A stretch of 64,000 nucleotides of DNA, taken from assembly GCA_028583685.1 (NCBI GenBank), contig JAMXIF010000003.1:50562938-50626937 (forward strand). The letters are read 5' to 3'. This document shows, one piece after another, positions 12,155 to 22,850 of this stretch (position 1 is its first letter; each line of letters begins with the position of its first letter). The position numbers were made by a program, and so were the translations under genes. This DNA is from Petaurus breviceps papuanus. Lineage: Eukaryota; Chordata; Mammalia; Diprotodontia; Petauridae. The notes under the pieces were generated by a model, which saw only the letters and a list, made by a program, of their open reading frames with translations, was not told where the DNA came from and searched no databases.

Positions 12155-12155
12155 T

Positions 12156-12202
<47 letters not shown>

Positions 12203-12216
12203 TATTATTATTATTT
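12155..12216. repeat. (TA)n and (TTA)n microsatellite
   Basis: About 20 TA units followed by a short TTA run at the right edge of the gap, inside the L1 3'UTR. Confidence 0.9.
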
Positions 12217-12456
12217 TACATGTAACTGGGAAATAAGACATACAGGCACTGGGGCATAGATATCCATCCTTCCCTACTGGAAAGTTGGAGGGGGTATTGG
12301 AGAAAATATGGGAGAGAGCAGATTGGAGGAGGGGATATTTTGGGGTGGTAGGTAGGGGAAAGACGGTGAGAAAATTTGTAACTCAAAATCTTGCAGAAAT
12401 GAATGATGTAAACTAGAAGTTAATAAAGCATTTGATTAAAAAATGTTCTATATTTT

Positions 12457-14390
12457 CTCTGACATAGAAGTTTGCTAACAAAAGACTTCTTATTAGAACC
12501 ATGTGAGAACTCAAACAGATGACTGCTTCCATTTGGTCTCTACACCTCTAGCGCCTAATTTTCTTTATTTTGGAAAAAGTTTCCTGACACCTTCTGCACA
12601 ATCCAACCATACCTATCTTTGGTATAGAGGTCAAAAACCCATAATGATATAAAAGATATGAAATGTTCATTCTTTTTGCATTAAAAAATCCAAACTGCAT
12701 CAGGCTAAATCCAAAGCATTTGCATAAGGAAGGGGATCAATTTATCCTCCAAGTAAATTCCTAAAAATCATAAACACCATCTTGGTAAAATCCTATTGTT
12801 ACCAATGCTTCAGCACTTTACCTCTGCTTAAATGGATGATTTTTCCATTCCTGACTTTCCTGGTGTTTTCTATCAAGCATAACAATGAGCCATTTTAAAG
12901 CAAGTTGTAAAAGGGACATCATATTGATGCATCATGGAATTAGAATCAAGTTCATAGAAGACAGTAAAAAATATCCTTTACCAGTGTTCTACTTCTTATT
13001 GCCAGATATTGCCATTACTTAATTATAACTGAATTCATATGTATAATTTTTTTTCATAAAATTTGTATAAAAGGGAATATTTTATGAAGGAAAAAGGTCT
13101 TCCTTTAAAAGAGGATTAAAGTATAAAACTAGAAGATGTCAAAATTCACCTATGGGTTTGTTCATTAAATAGCTCTTAAAATGCTAATATATACATGTAT
13201 ACATATATACATTATGTATATTCAAGCTATGATAACTTACAGCTTCAGATGTGGTACATATGATCCCCATGCCACTCATACTTATAAGTATTCATGGAAT
13301 ATAACCTGAATTTGTTCAACTGTTTTTTATTTACTTACTCAGAGGTAACTAAACCATTCCTAAAGTTTTTTTTAATTTAATATTAAAGTCCAAATTTGTT
13401 TACCTAATTTAATCAAGCCCATGATTTTTGTACATTATTTTTAAAAAGAGTACATATTTGCCAAAATACAGCTCAAAGATATTAACTGAGCCCCTTAGAG
13501 AAATGTATCTTCTATTTCTTTTATATTTTTCCATTAATTTTAATTTTATTTGAATTTCTTCTCCTTCTCCAGTAGACAATATATGAATAGGTCCTTTTGG
13601 TGGTTTTAACTCTTAGTGAAAGTCTTGAAAAATCCCAGGGAGAATAAAATTTTAATAAACTCTAAACATTTTGGCTGAAGTAATATTCTAAAAGTCACTG
13701 ACTATATATAACACTGGATTAATATCAAAGCATAAGAAAAATATATTTAGTTTTTGTATTGTAAATTACCATAAGTTATGATACTGAAATCTGTTGTGTT
13801 AAACAAAGAATGTTAAAAATGGAATATATTTTTAAATGGGTAGCTTCTGTTTTTAAACTTGTATCATGAAAATTATGGTATCTGGAAATATCATTTATGA
13901 TAGGAAATTATCAAAATTAATTTATAAACCTACATCCAATAGATATCATCAAAGAACAGTTCATATCCATGCTGTTTATAACTGAATAGTTACCAAGAAA
14001 ACATATTGCAACTTTTAAAAAATGAAGGGCAACTTAAGTCATGCAGGATTACCCATTACACTCCTGTCTGCATTTGGAAATCCCTGTTTGAACTGGATTC
14101 CAAATTCCTTATTTATACATAAAATAATCTTTAATCCTTATCTGGAGAGTGTACTCTGTGAGAATAGCAGTATTTTGATAAAAATTAAGAGATAAATGCT
14201 TACCATGGCAAACATAAGAACAGGCTTAAAAATAATTTAGGAAAGTTGAATGACAGCAAGAGAGCAAATTTAAATATATGTGTATATAGGTCTATATGTA
14301 TATACACATAAGGCTATATATGTACGTATCAAATATATTCATAACAATATGTTCCAAATTTTATGAGAAATATGTCCAACCTCTTTCTCT
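12457..14390. other. AT-rich unassigned sequence
   Basis: Beyond short TATG/TACA runs near 13185-13220 and 14270-14340, I see no recognisable repeat, exon or RNA gene. Confidence 0.35.
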
Positions 14391-14404
14391 GTGTGTTTCT
14401 GTCT

Positions 14405-14430
14405 CCCTCCCTCCCTCCCTCCTTCCCTTC
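14405..14430. repeat. Short CCCT-rich repeat
   Basis: Several CTCC units ('ccctccctccctccctcctt'). Confidence 0.8.
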
Positions 14431-14539
14431 AAAGTATGCATGGTATATAAGTTAACTTAGTGAATTCATCCTTCATGCAATTCCACTTTATTAAAGAGGT
14501 GAAAAATTTATAAAACTCTGATGGGATATGGTTTTAATG

Positions 14540-15890
14540 CTTCATCACACTACCCATCATTTGCTTTTCAATCTAGATCAGAATGATCTTTCCTACTTTC
14601 CTGCAATCACCTACCTCCACAAGTATTAGTCTGCAAATATTCCCATGAGCTCTTTGCTGGGTCATTTCCAGCTCACACTTGCTAAAGAGGGTTTGCAGTC
14701 TGAAGTACTCCAGCAATGCAGCATGCATCCTTTCTAGCAGCAGAAGGAGCTAAAGGGAAGAAGGAGAAAAAAAAAAAAACAAGTCAGAGTAGGAGAGGAA
14801 ATTAATGGCAGTGTTCAAGAAGAATGATGGAGGGAAATATAGAAAGCAGTCAATAGCCCATTCTGCACTGTACGGACCTGACAGGAATTTCACAGTCTCT
14901 TGATTTTTCAGCCCACTCATGTGCATTCATCAGAAACCAGTCACATCTGGCTGCCAGGATGGGGGGTTAATTTTCTCTAAATGCCTCAGCAGTTTTGTTC
15001 TAGCTGAGGCAAACTCTGTGACTGCAAAGCTGATGAGTAAAATATTTCTCCTTCACCCAGTTTAACTCAAAACCGATAGCCTCGGGACATATTGAACCTT
15101 TCTCTAAAAAAAATAATCTTCTGAAGCTCTTTGAATGGCACATCAGGTCAAGCCAAAGTTTAAAATGCAAGTTTAAGACTTTGATGGACACCATTGCTTC
15201 TTTTTTCCCCTTGTAAAGCTTATCATAGCTTGGCAATGTGTGCTGTAGAGCATGACAAAACTAAAGAGAATTAACTTAGCCATCAACTGCTGAGGGAGAA
15301 CAATAACAGGAAAGAAATTTCCAGAGAGAACTCCCTATTAATCTACCTAGCTATAACCATGTGACATGAAAACATCGAACTGCACTAAACTACGAAAGAT
15401 GCAGCTCTCAACATTTTTTCTACTAGATTTATACCTAAGAAAAGAAGAAACCTCTAGTACTAGATATTTTATACAAAAGAAAGAGTTCTAATAAAAAAAA
15501 GATAACAATCAGATCACTTATGTATACAGTGTCAGTTTTTCCCTGAATAAGTAGCAAGACAATGGCATGCAACATTGTTCAGACAATTTTGTTTTCAGTG
15601 TTTTCACCATTTTAAAAAGGTTTGTGGTTGGGACAAAAATTGCCTCTGAGAGAACATATGCTGGAAAACAAAGCATTTTCATCAGAATGAAATGTTCTAG
15701 TTGTTGTAAAGATATTAGTATAAACATACAAAGGCTCAAGCCGGTATGCTCTAGTAAAAGAAGAAAATCTTTAGATTTGGTGGTTCATCGTGAGGATAAG
15801 CCTATACTAGGTGTCCTTTTGGTAGATTCTAGTGAGGGAAAGACAATGGAAAAGATATCATCAGAGCTTTCCCCACATATTTAACAAAAT
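14540..15890. other. Unique-looking non-coding segment
   Basis: About 1.3 kb without recognised transposon sequence, unusual for this window. It has higher complexity and occasional CpGs (for example 'aaaccgatagcctcggg' near 15071). No sustained reading frame with coding character was seen; the open frames at 15000-15236 (minus) and 15567-15884 (plus) are not recognised. It could be a conserved non-coding element, but that is inference. Confidence 0.3.
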
Positions 15891-15989
15891 ATATCATTAG
15901 AGGAGTAATTCTTTTTATAATATTTTTGCAGCAATATCACTATTCTGTTTCTAGAATTGAAAGGCTTAGTAACACCTTCAACTAGGAAA

Positions 15990-16300
15990 CTATATATAAT
16001 GCCACGGAAAGAGCATGGGGGCACACATATCTACTAACCTCAACTCTCCTTTTAATTCGGGGGGGTGACTTGGGTCAGCCAGTGCATATATGCTTCCTTG
16101 ACCTTTATTTACTAACTCATAAGTGAGGGATTCAGTTCAACAAAAGCATTCCTTAAGTGTCTATTATGTGCAAAGAAACACTGTGACTGGGATCTGTGTG
16201 TATACAAGAATAAAAATGAAAAACTCTTTGCAGCTGACATTTTAATGGGGTTTGAATGAAATGATCTTTAAAACCTCTTCCAGCTTAAATAATTCATGGT
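15990..16300 (+). mobile_element. MIR fragment interrupted by an L2 3' piece
   Basis: The 5' part ('ggaaagagcatgggggcac') and a decayed CORE end near 16136. Bases 16137-16252 look like antisense L2 3' end ('ttaagtgtctattatgtgcaaagaaacactgtgac'). The MIR 3' part ('gaatgaaatgatctttaaaacctcttccagctt') then resumes. Confidence 0.5.
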
Positions 16301-16695
16301 CAAAACACATTGAAAGTTCTCCCCAACATTCCCCCCTATCCCCAACAACAGCAACATTTTAACAAATTCTGTTACAGAATGTTAGGACGTCACAAAAATC
16401 TACTGTAATGAAGCAACTGAACAATGCAGATCAAGTTCTCAGAGCATGCCTGAATTAGCCCTTCCTACTAGGCTGGGTTAGGCAGAGCATTTGCAGATGT
16501 CGCTTGTTTGGTTCCAATCCAGCATTGGGAATTCTGGAAGATTCTTTCCAGACATGGATGACTGAGGGGCCTCTACTAAATGATAACAAAAGAACTTCTG
16601 ATTGGCTGGGGAGGTGGAAGAGTTGATAATTTAGGAGGTGCTGATCTAGAATTGAGTTCAACACAAAAGGGATGACTTTTGGGGGAAATAATTTC

Positions 16696-16697
<2 letters not shown>

Positions 16698-16727
<30 letters not shown>

Positions 16728-16886
16728 GCTTTTTGGAGGGGGAGGGAAGTAGGGTAATTGGGGTTAAGTGACTTGTCCAAGGTCACATGGCTAGTTTTGT
16801 GTTAAGTGTCTGTGGCCAGATTTGAACTCAGGTCCTCCTAACTCCAGGGCCAGTGCTATATTCATTGCTGTACCTAGCTGCCCCAA
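16698..16886 (-). mobile_element. A-tailed tRNA/CORE SINE (WSINE1-like)
   Basis: A poly(T)-rich left end is followed by 'ggggttaagtgacttgtccaaggtcacatggctag' and the tRNA-like head ending 'ctagctgcccc'. A perfect 12-bp target duplication, AAATAATTTCTT, lies at 16686-16697 and 16887-16898. Confidence 0.88.
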
Positions 16887-16919
16887 AAATAATTTCTTAA
16901 TAACTTTTTTTCCCCTGGA

Positions 16920-18015
16920 GACAAGTGAAGCAAGAACTATTGTCACCTACTGAATGGATAGAAAGGTGGCTGTCTTGTTGGAAAGCAAATTCTCAAGAAA
17001 CCATGTGCATCTGGGAGATGTGTTATAGTCATCAGAGATCATGTTGGCCTCCAGAGTCCCTTGTTTAATAATTCTCCATCTACTCATGACTATGAAAGGT
17101 ACATGATTTGATTATCTTATACATTTTATGGTATAATCTTTAAAATTTAACAGTAGAGTCTGCCAGAGTGATTGTGGTTGAAAACAAAGGAAATGTCTGC
17201 AGATGTATGTAGAAAGATAGGAACCTGAGGAAGACAGTTGTGGCAAACAGAAGTACCAACTATGGGTTCAACACAACCATTGATCCTCAGAGCCCAGCAG
17301 AGGACTGCAGCTAAAGGGAAACTTCATGAGGATACCACAAAGAAAGAAGGAAATTCCCAAGACCAGAAGATTGGCCCCATATATTCTATATAATTTTCTC
17401 CTTAAGTTGGAGCCCACTCTACACCAGACCTTTGTGTATGGAAGAGGAGGATGTCCTGGTTTGCAGGGGAATTGCAATTTCCACACCAAAAAGAGCACAT
17501 GATCAAAAACAGATTTGTGGAAATATCGAAGATCATAAGAGCATTAAAGAGACATCAACATCACTTTTTAAAGGACATATACTATCAGGCTACTCTAATT
17601 TACTTCTTTAATAGGATATTAAAGCACTGTGGGCAAAGTAAATCAATAGATATCATGGATTCTTAAGTCAAAGGTTGCATTCAGTCTATATGACATTCAA
17701 TAAGAGACTTGGACAATGCAGCTTATTGAGATGAGAGTTCTCAAGAAACCATGTGCATCTGGAAGATGAGTCAGAAACATCGGAGGGAACAGTGGCTACC
17801 AGAGTAGTGATAGTAGATGGCGGTGGCAATCGTTACTTAGGTTCAAATGACCAATTCTTATTTGTTCATTGAAGGTATTATCATTCATAGAAAATGACGT
17901 TTTAGAGACTGTTTTCAAGGAATTAATGGCACCTTTGGAGTGTGACACAGTTCATGGGAGTTGTTGGTCCTGAACCTATTGCATGAATTGCATGAAGTAA
18001 ATATAAAATAATACT
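16920..18015. repeat. Unassigned segment with a ~75-bp internal direct repeat
   Basis: TCTCAAGAAACCATGTGCAT (about 16993 and 17739) starts two related ~75-bp blocks about 746 bp apart, the remainder diverged ('ttggcctccagagt' against 'gtggctaccagagt'). Separately, 17071-17148 closely resembles 19621-19698, which lies inside an antisense L1. I do not recognise the surrounding element. Confidence 0.5.
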
Positions 18016-18022
18016 CTGGAGA

Positions 18023-18130
18023 GATATGTGTGTATGTATGTGTATATATATATATATATATACATACACACATTATATATACATTATATATATATATACA
18101 TTATATATACACATACACACACAAGCGTAT
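18023..18130. repeat. TG/TA/CACA compound microsatellite
   Basis: Mixed TGTA, TA and ACAC runs. The open frame across it is low complexity. Confidence 0.9.
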
Positions 18131-18284
18131 ATCTGCATGTGGGTGTGTTTTAGAACAAAATTATATTTAGAAATTATATTTTACAACATAAAACATATTT
18201 ATGTTTTATAATACACATATATTTCCCATTATAGTGCTACCTATTCACTCTCAGAGTAATCTCTTACAATAAAGAATTTTTTCA

Positions 18285-18583
18285 GGGTGGCCAGTTAGCA
18301 CAGCGAGTAAGAGCACCGCCCCCAGAGTCGGGATGACCTGGGATCGAATCTGGGCTCAGACACTTAGCACCCACCCAGAAACACCTGGCCGTGTAACCTT
18401 GAGCAAGTTACTTTACCCTGATTGCTTAGGGGCGGCCAGGTGGCTCAGTGAGTAAGAACACTGGCCCCATAGTCGGGATGACCTGGGATCAAATCTGGGC
18501 TCTGATACTTAGCACCACACCCAGAAATAACTGGCCGTGTGGCCTTGAGCAAGTTACTTAACCCTGATCGCTTAAAAAAAAAA
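18285..18583 (+). mobile_element. Dimeric tRNA/CORE-type SINE, second locus
   Basis: Same two-monomer structure as at 9757-10079: left monomer 18285-18428, right 18429-18583, joined at '...ctgattgcttaggggcggcc'. A perfect 14-bp target duplication, AAAGAATTTTTTCA, lies at 18271-18284 and 18584-18597. The left monomer carries AACACCTGG and the right AATAACTGG, as in the first locus. The left arm has a near-consensus B box (GGATCGAATCT). Confidence 0.9.
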
Positions 18584-18785
18584 AAAGAATTTTTTCAAAA
18601 GAGGAAGAAAGAAAATGAAGCAAAAGTAACATATTGAAAAAGATTGATAATATATTCAGGGCCTCACACCCATGGATCCCTGTATCTGCAAGGTATGAGC
18701 AACTATCTTCTCATCTCTTTAGTTTTAATAATCTCCCAGCACTGAATTTCAATTGTTTTTGGTGTTATTTCTTCCATATAAATGG

Positions 18786-18786
<1 letters not shown>

Positions 18787-18820
<34 letters not shown>
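18787..18820. repeat. (TA)n microsatellite
   Basis: About 16 TA units. Confidence 0.95.
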
Positions 18821-18822
<2 letters not shown>

Positions 18823-18833
18823 TTTATGTAATC

Positions 18834-20230
18834 AGTGTGTATATTGTTTTACTGATTCTGCTTACTTCACATTGCATCAGTTCACATATTTTCCATGTTA
18901 ATTCATAGTAATCTCATTCATTTTGTTCTTACAGCACAACAATATTACATTCTTGAATTAAAATTATTTTAGCCAGCTGTCAGGCAATGGACATCAGCAA
19001 TTCTTTACTGCTACAAATATCTGGGTATTTATAAGGCCTTTCTTTTCATCACTAACCTCTTTCATGTTAGCCATGTAATCTCTGGGTCAAAGGATATGTT
19101 TACTTTCTTTATATAATTGCAAATTATATTCCAGAATGGTTGGAGAAATTCATAATTCCAACCAATTATGCATGTGTACCATTTTTCTGACTTTCCTCCA
19201 ATACTGAATATTTTCATAATTGTTATCTTGGCTAATTTGCTGGAGGTGAGTCGAAACATTGCATTTTTTGGTTTGTATTCCCCTCATTTTTAGTAATCTG
19301 GAGAATTCCTTTATATTGTTTTTAATAGTTTATAAGTCATCATTTGAGAACCAGCTATTTGCTTGTATCCTTTCACTAGTCATCTATTGAGGAAATTTTT
19401 GGGGTTTTTTGGTTTTTTTTTTTTGGTCTTTGATATTTGCTAATGGTCTATATATCACAGATATTAGAACTTTAGCACCAATATTCAGTACATTTTTCCC
19501 CCAATTTGACCACTTCTTTTTTTATTCTAGTTGAATTTTGTTCATGAAAAACTTTTAAACTTTATGTAATCAAAATTATAAATTTTACCTTTGTAACCAT
19601 TTCTGTCCCTTGTATAGTACTTCTCCATCTACTCATGACTAAGAAAGGTACATGATTTTATTATATTCTAAATTTTATGGTATAATTTTTAATATTTAAA
19701 CCATATATTTCTTGAGTTTATTGTAGAATTTGACAGGAGATGTTGGCCTAAATTTAATTTCTGTCAGGCTGCTTTCTAGTTTTCTCAGGGATTCCTATCA
19801 AGAAAGTTCTATTCTAGGAAATATTTTGTTTTCAATATTGTTTAACACTGGGTTGTTGAATTTGATTATTTCTGATTCTGCCCTTTAGCCATCACCAAAT
19901 TACTGTGAAAACTGCTGCTTTTATTATATAGTTCGAGGTCTGGAAGTGTTATTTCTCCTTTATTCCTACTTTTTTAAATTATTTTCCTTGATGTTCCAGA
20001 TTTTTAGATCCTCAAAATGGAATTTGGTATTTTTTTTTGGTCTAGTTTTGTTGAATATCCCTTTGGTAGTTTGACTGGAATAGCACTAAATTTGTAAATT
20101 AACTTCAGTAATTTTTTTAAAAATAATTTTAACAGTTCCCAGTTAAAAGTCCTAAGTATCCCCCCAGGTATTTAAGTTTTTCATTATTTCTTCAAGGAGT
20201 ACTTTGTAACTATCTATAAAGGTACTAAAT
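18834..20230 (-). mobile_element. L1, 3'UTR and ORF2 C-terminal to RT region (antisense)
   Basis: Antisense L1 order: 'cacattgcatcagttcacat' (about 18870), 'agcacaacaatattaca' (about 18933), 'gggtcaaaggatatg' (about 19083), 'ccagaatggttggag' (about 19131), then the ORF2 body with 'aaaacttttaaactttatgtaatcaaaattat' (about 19549) and 'ctgcttttattatatagttcgaggtctgg' (about 19915). Highly degraded. Confidence 0.75.
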
Positions 20231-20369
20231 ATGCTTTGCTAGATTGGCTTCCAAATGACTAAACAAACCCCATTTAATAATGTTTCATAAATAATACTTC
20301 AGCATTCTTAAGAGTTGGAAATAATAATAAACAAGGTAAATTAAAATTATTTGTCATATCTTTTAACCA

Positions 20370-20560
20370 AGTGAATGGCATTTTTGAGGAAATTCAGTTC
20401 TGCCAATTATGCATGTATATCATCTTTTTGCATTCTCTCCAATACTGAATATTTTCATATTTGTTTTATCTTACACAATTTGCTGGATATGAGGTGAAAC
20501 CTAGCATTTTTTTCGATTTGCATTTCTCTCTTTTTTAGTAATTTGGAGAATTACTAAATC
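20370..20560 (-). mobile_element. Second antisense L1 3' fragment
   Basis: Repeats the segment at about 19140-19320: 'ccaattatgcatgtatatcat' and 'ccaatactgaatattttcat' occur in both. Either an independent related L1 or a local duplication. Confidence 0.65.
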
Positions 20561-20756
20561 AGTAATTTAGTAAATTCAGTAAATCAGTGCTTTTTATGTA
20601 CTATACATATTAAGTATTCATTCACCATATCTATCTATCCATTAATCTAAAATAACTAGCTTCCATTTAAGAAACTTGGCTTCTCCCATCAGTTTGTTCT
20701 AAGCCTATCTTGTTTGCATCCAAAATTGTATAATGGGGTAGGTGATTTGTTAAAAA

Positions 20757-20895
20757 TTTGATAGGATCACAGATCTAGAATCGAAGGGCTCTTAGAGTCA
20801 TCTAGTTCAACCCTCTTGTTTTATGGGTAAAAAAAACTGTGACCCTGGTAGATTGTCTTATCCAAATTCACACAGGTAATAGATCTCACCATCAC
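20757..20895 (-). mobile_element. MIR-type SINE fragment
   Basis: Antisense MIR layout: 'atcacagatctagaatcgaagggctcttagagtcatctagttcaaccc', then a decayed CORE ('gattgtcttatccaaattcacacag'). Confidence 0.6.
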
Positions 20896-21890
20896 CTACA
20901 AGGGCTTTACTCCTGCAATTAAAAAAAAAAAAACCTTTCCCCTATGTAACCACAACCTCCAATCATTTCATCTCTCTATGCTTTATTGCTTTTTCACCTG
21001 TTTCTCTGGGGTTTTATGAGATGCCTGACTCTCTGATCTCCCCCTACCTATCTAAACTTTCTTCTCAACTTCTCCTTTCTTCTCATCATGTACCTTAACT
21101 CTGCATGTTCCCACAAGGGATTTGTCCTGGGCCCTCTTTTCTTCTCCCTCTGTACTCTTTCTGTCTCTTTTAACTTCACTAGCTCCCATAGGTTTAACTA
21201 TGACTCCCAGGGCTCCTCTCCCTCCTTGGAGTTTCAGTCTCACATTATCAATTTCCTAGTGAATACTTCAGAATAGATGTCCTGAAGATATTTTGAACTC
21301 AATATAAACTCAATTGAAAAATATTTAAAAAATATATAAATACAACCTCAGTCTAAAACAGAATTCATTATGCTTTCCCCTAAGCCAAGCTTACCTATTT
21401 CTGCTGAAGATACCACCATCTTTCCAGTTTCTCATTTTGTATAATCTTGGCATTTTTTCTGGACTTTTCACTTTCTCTCAACCTACATATATAATCAATG
21501 GCCAAATTTTGTTACTTGGACTTTAACCTTTCTCACGTATAATTCTTTCTCTCCACTCGCAACAGATGCCAACCTAGTTCATACCCTTATTAACTTTTGT
21601 ATAGAATATTGCAACAATCTCCTAATTGGTCTCCCTGCCTCAAATCTCTCATCATTTTCCAGTCTGTACTATGCACTGCTACCAGAATGATTTTTATTGA
21701 TCACATGTCTTAACATGTCATTCTCCTATTCAAACATCTTCAGGGATATCCTATTGGCACTACAACAAAATGTGAACCACTTTGTTTAGGTTTTAAGCCC
21801 TATATTATCCTGACTCTAATTTTCTTTGGACAATACCTCCACCCTCCTACATGCTTTGAACCAAGCATACTTGTATTTTCTCTTTTTCTT

Positions 21891-22360
21891 AAGGAAGACC
21901 CCAGGTCCAAAAAGAGAGACTCTAAATGAAACAGTTGGATCCCAGATTACAAAAGCGTTTGTTGTCTGGGAAGAGCTTGAAAAAAAAAAAACTTGCAAGG
22001 GAGCAAAGAGGGAGTGAGAGTTCTCAGTTTCTAGAGGTTTTCAGGCAGAGAGGAGATGGATTAAGAGAGAAGATATCTGTAGACACAATAAGGCAGGCAG
22101 CAGGATCTTTAGAAAGCCCCCAAACAAAGTCTTGATTCTGTAACTGTTGTTCAGGGTTGCCCTTGAGCTGGCCAAGGCTGGTTCTGTGGGATCTGGCTAG
22201 AGCTCACTCACAAAGGATCACTGGTAAGTCAAGCAGTTTTGGGCTTCAGAAGTCTTCCTTATTTACTATTCTTATTCACAGCTAGTTGTTGTGTAACTCT
22301 TACAGGCTAGCATAGTCAGTCATTACAGAGCCCATGATAACATCACACATGTGAGTCCAT
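21891..22360. mobile_element. Unclassified ~470-bp insertion in L2
   Basis: GC-richer than its surroundings and absent from L2. Possible 6-7 bp target duplication TTCTTAA on both sides. I could not recognise the family. It might be a solo LTR, but it lacks clear TG/CA ends. Confidence 0.4.
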
Positions 22361-22599
22361 CTTCTTAATGCCTTTGAATTGGCTGTCTCTCATGTTTGGG
22401 ATGAATTCCTTTCTTATCTCTGTCTTATAGAATCTCTCTCTTCTGTTAAGATACAGTTCAGGCATCATTGTGAACATGAAGTCTTCCTGACTCCCCGTTA
22501 TCTTTTCTTTCCAAACTATCCTGTGTCTAATTGCTTTGTATATATTTTGTGTATTGATTTTATTTATGCTGTGTATATATGTTCATTTATATATATACA

Positions 22600-22660
22600 A
22601 TATATGTATGTTCTATATAATAAAATATAAATACAATATTGAAATATACATATATTGTAT
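22600..22660. repeat. TATA/TATG-rich microsatellite inside L2 3'UTR
   Basis: Mixed TATATG and ATACAA runs within the L2 3' part. Confidence 0.7.
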
Positions 22661-22796
22661 ATGTACTTAACTCCCCCATTGGAAAGGAAGCCCATTGTAA
22701 CGACTAGTTCATTCTTTGTACCTAAATGTTCAGTGTCTGGAATACAGTACATACTTAATAAATACTTTTATTGGCTGATATGCCCCAGAGGTGGGA

Positions 22797-22850
22797 ATTT
22801 GAACCTAGGTTCCTCTCACTCCAGATCTAGGCTTTCTCCCAGATATGTAT
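22797..22850 (-). mobile_element. Short SINE head fragment
   Basis: 'gaatttgaacctaggttcctctcactccag' matches the antisense tRNA-like head of MIR/CORE-SINEs. Confidence 0.45.

Larger units (their letters stand above)
9669..12439 (+). mobile_element. L1-type element with 5'UTR, ORF1 and 3'UTR (HAL1-like)
   Basis: Begins with an L1-type 5' end ('gtggagtgaagatggaggagtag'), then a GC-richer 5'UTR, then ORF1 (10795 onward), an assembly gap, a TA microsatellite and a 3'UTR ending in a short A-rich tail. It is flanked by AAAATGTTCCATATTTT (9652-9668) and AAAATGTTCTATATTTT (12440-12456), a 17-bp target duplication with one mismatch. No endonuclease or RT sequence is visible. The gap is written as exactly 400 N, which may not be its true size, so either an ORF1-only (HAL1-type) element or an L1 with unassembled ORF2 fits. 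Confidence 0.75.
20930..22790 (+). mobile_element. Long L2 copy: RT motif B to 3' end, with an insertion
   Basis: The frame at about 21106-21150 reads SHKGFVLGPLFFSL, the degraded L2 RT block equivalent to PQGSVLGPLLFSL. The thumb/C-terminal region and 3'UTR follow, ending 'agtgtctggaatacagtacatacttaataaatac' near 22770. Bases ~21891-22360 are not L2 and interrupt it between 'tttttcttaa' and 'cttcttaatgcctttg'. Confidence 0.75.

Noticed and set aside
11534-12259. 241- and 184-residue frames across 11534-12259
   Set aside because: They consist mainly of N. The real coding content is the end of L1 ORF1.
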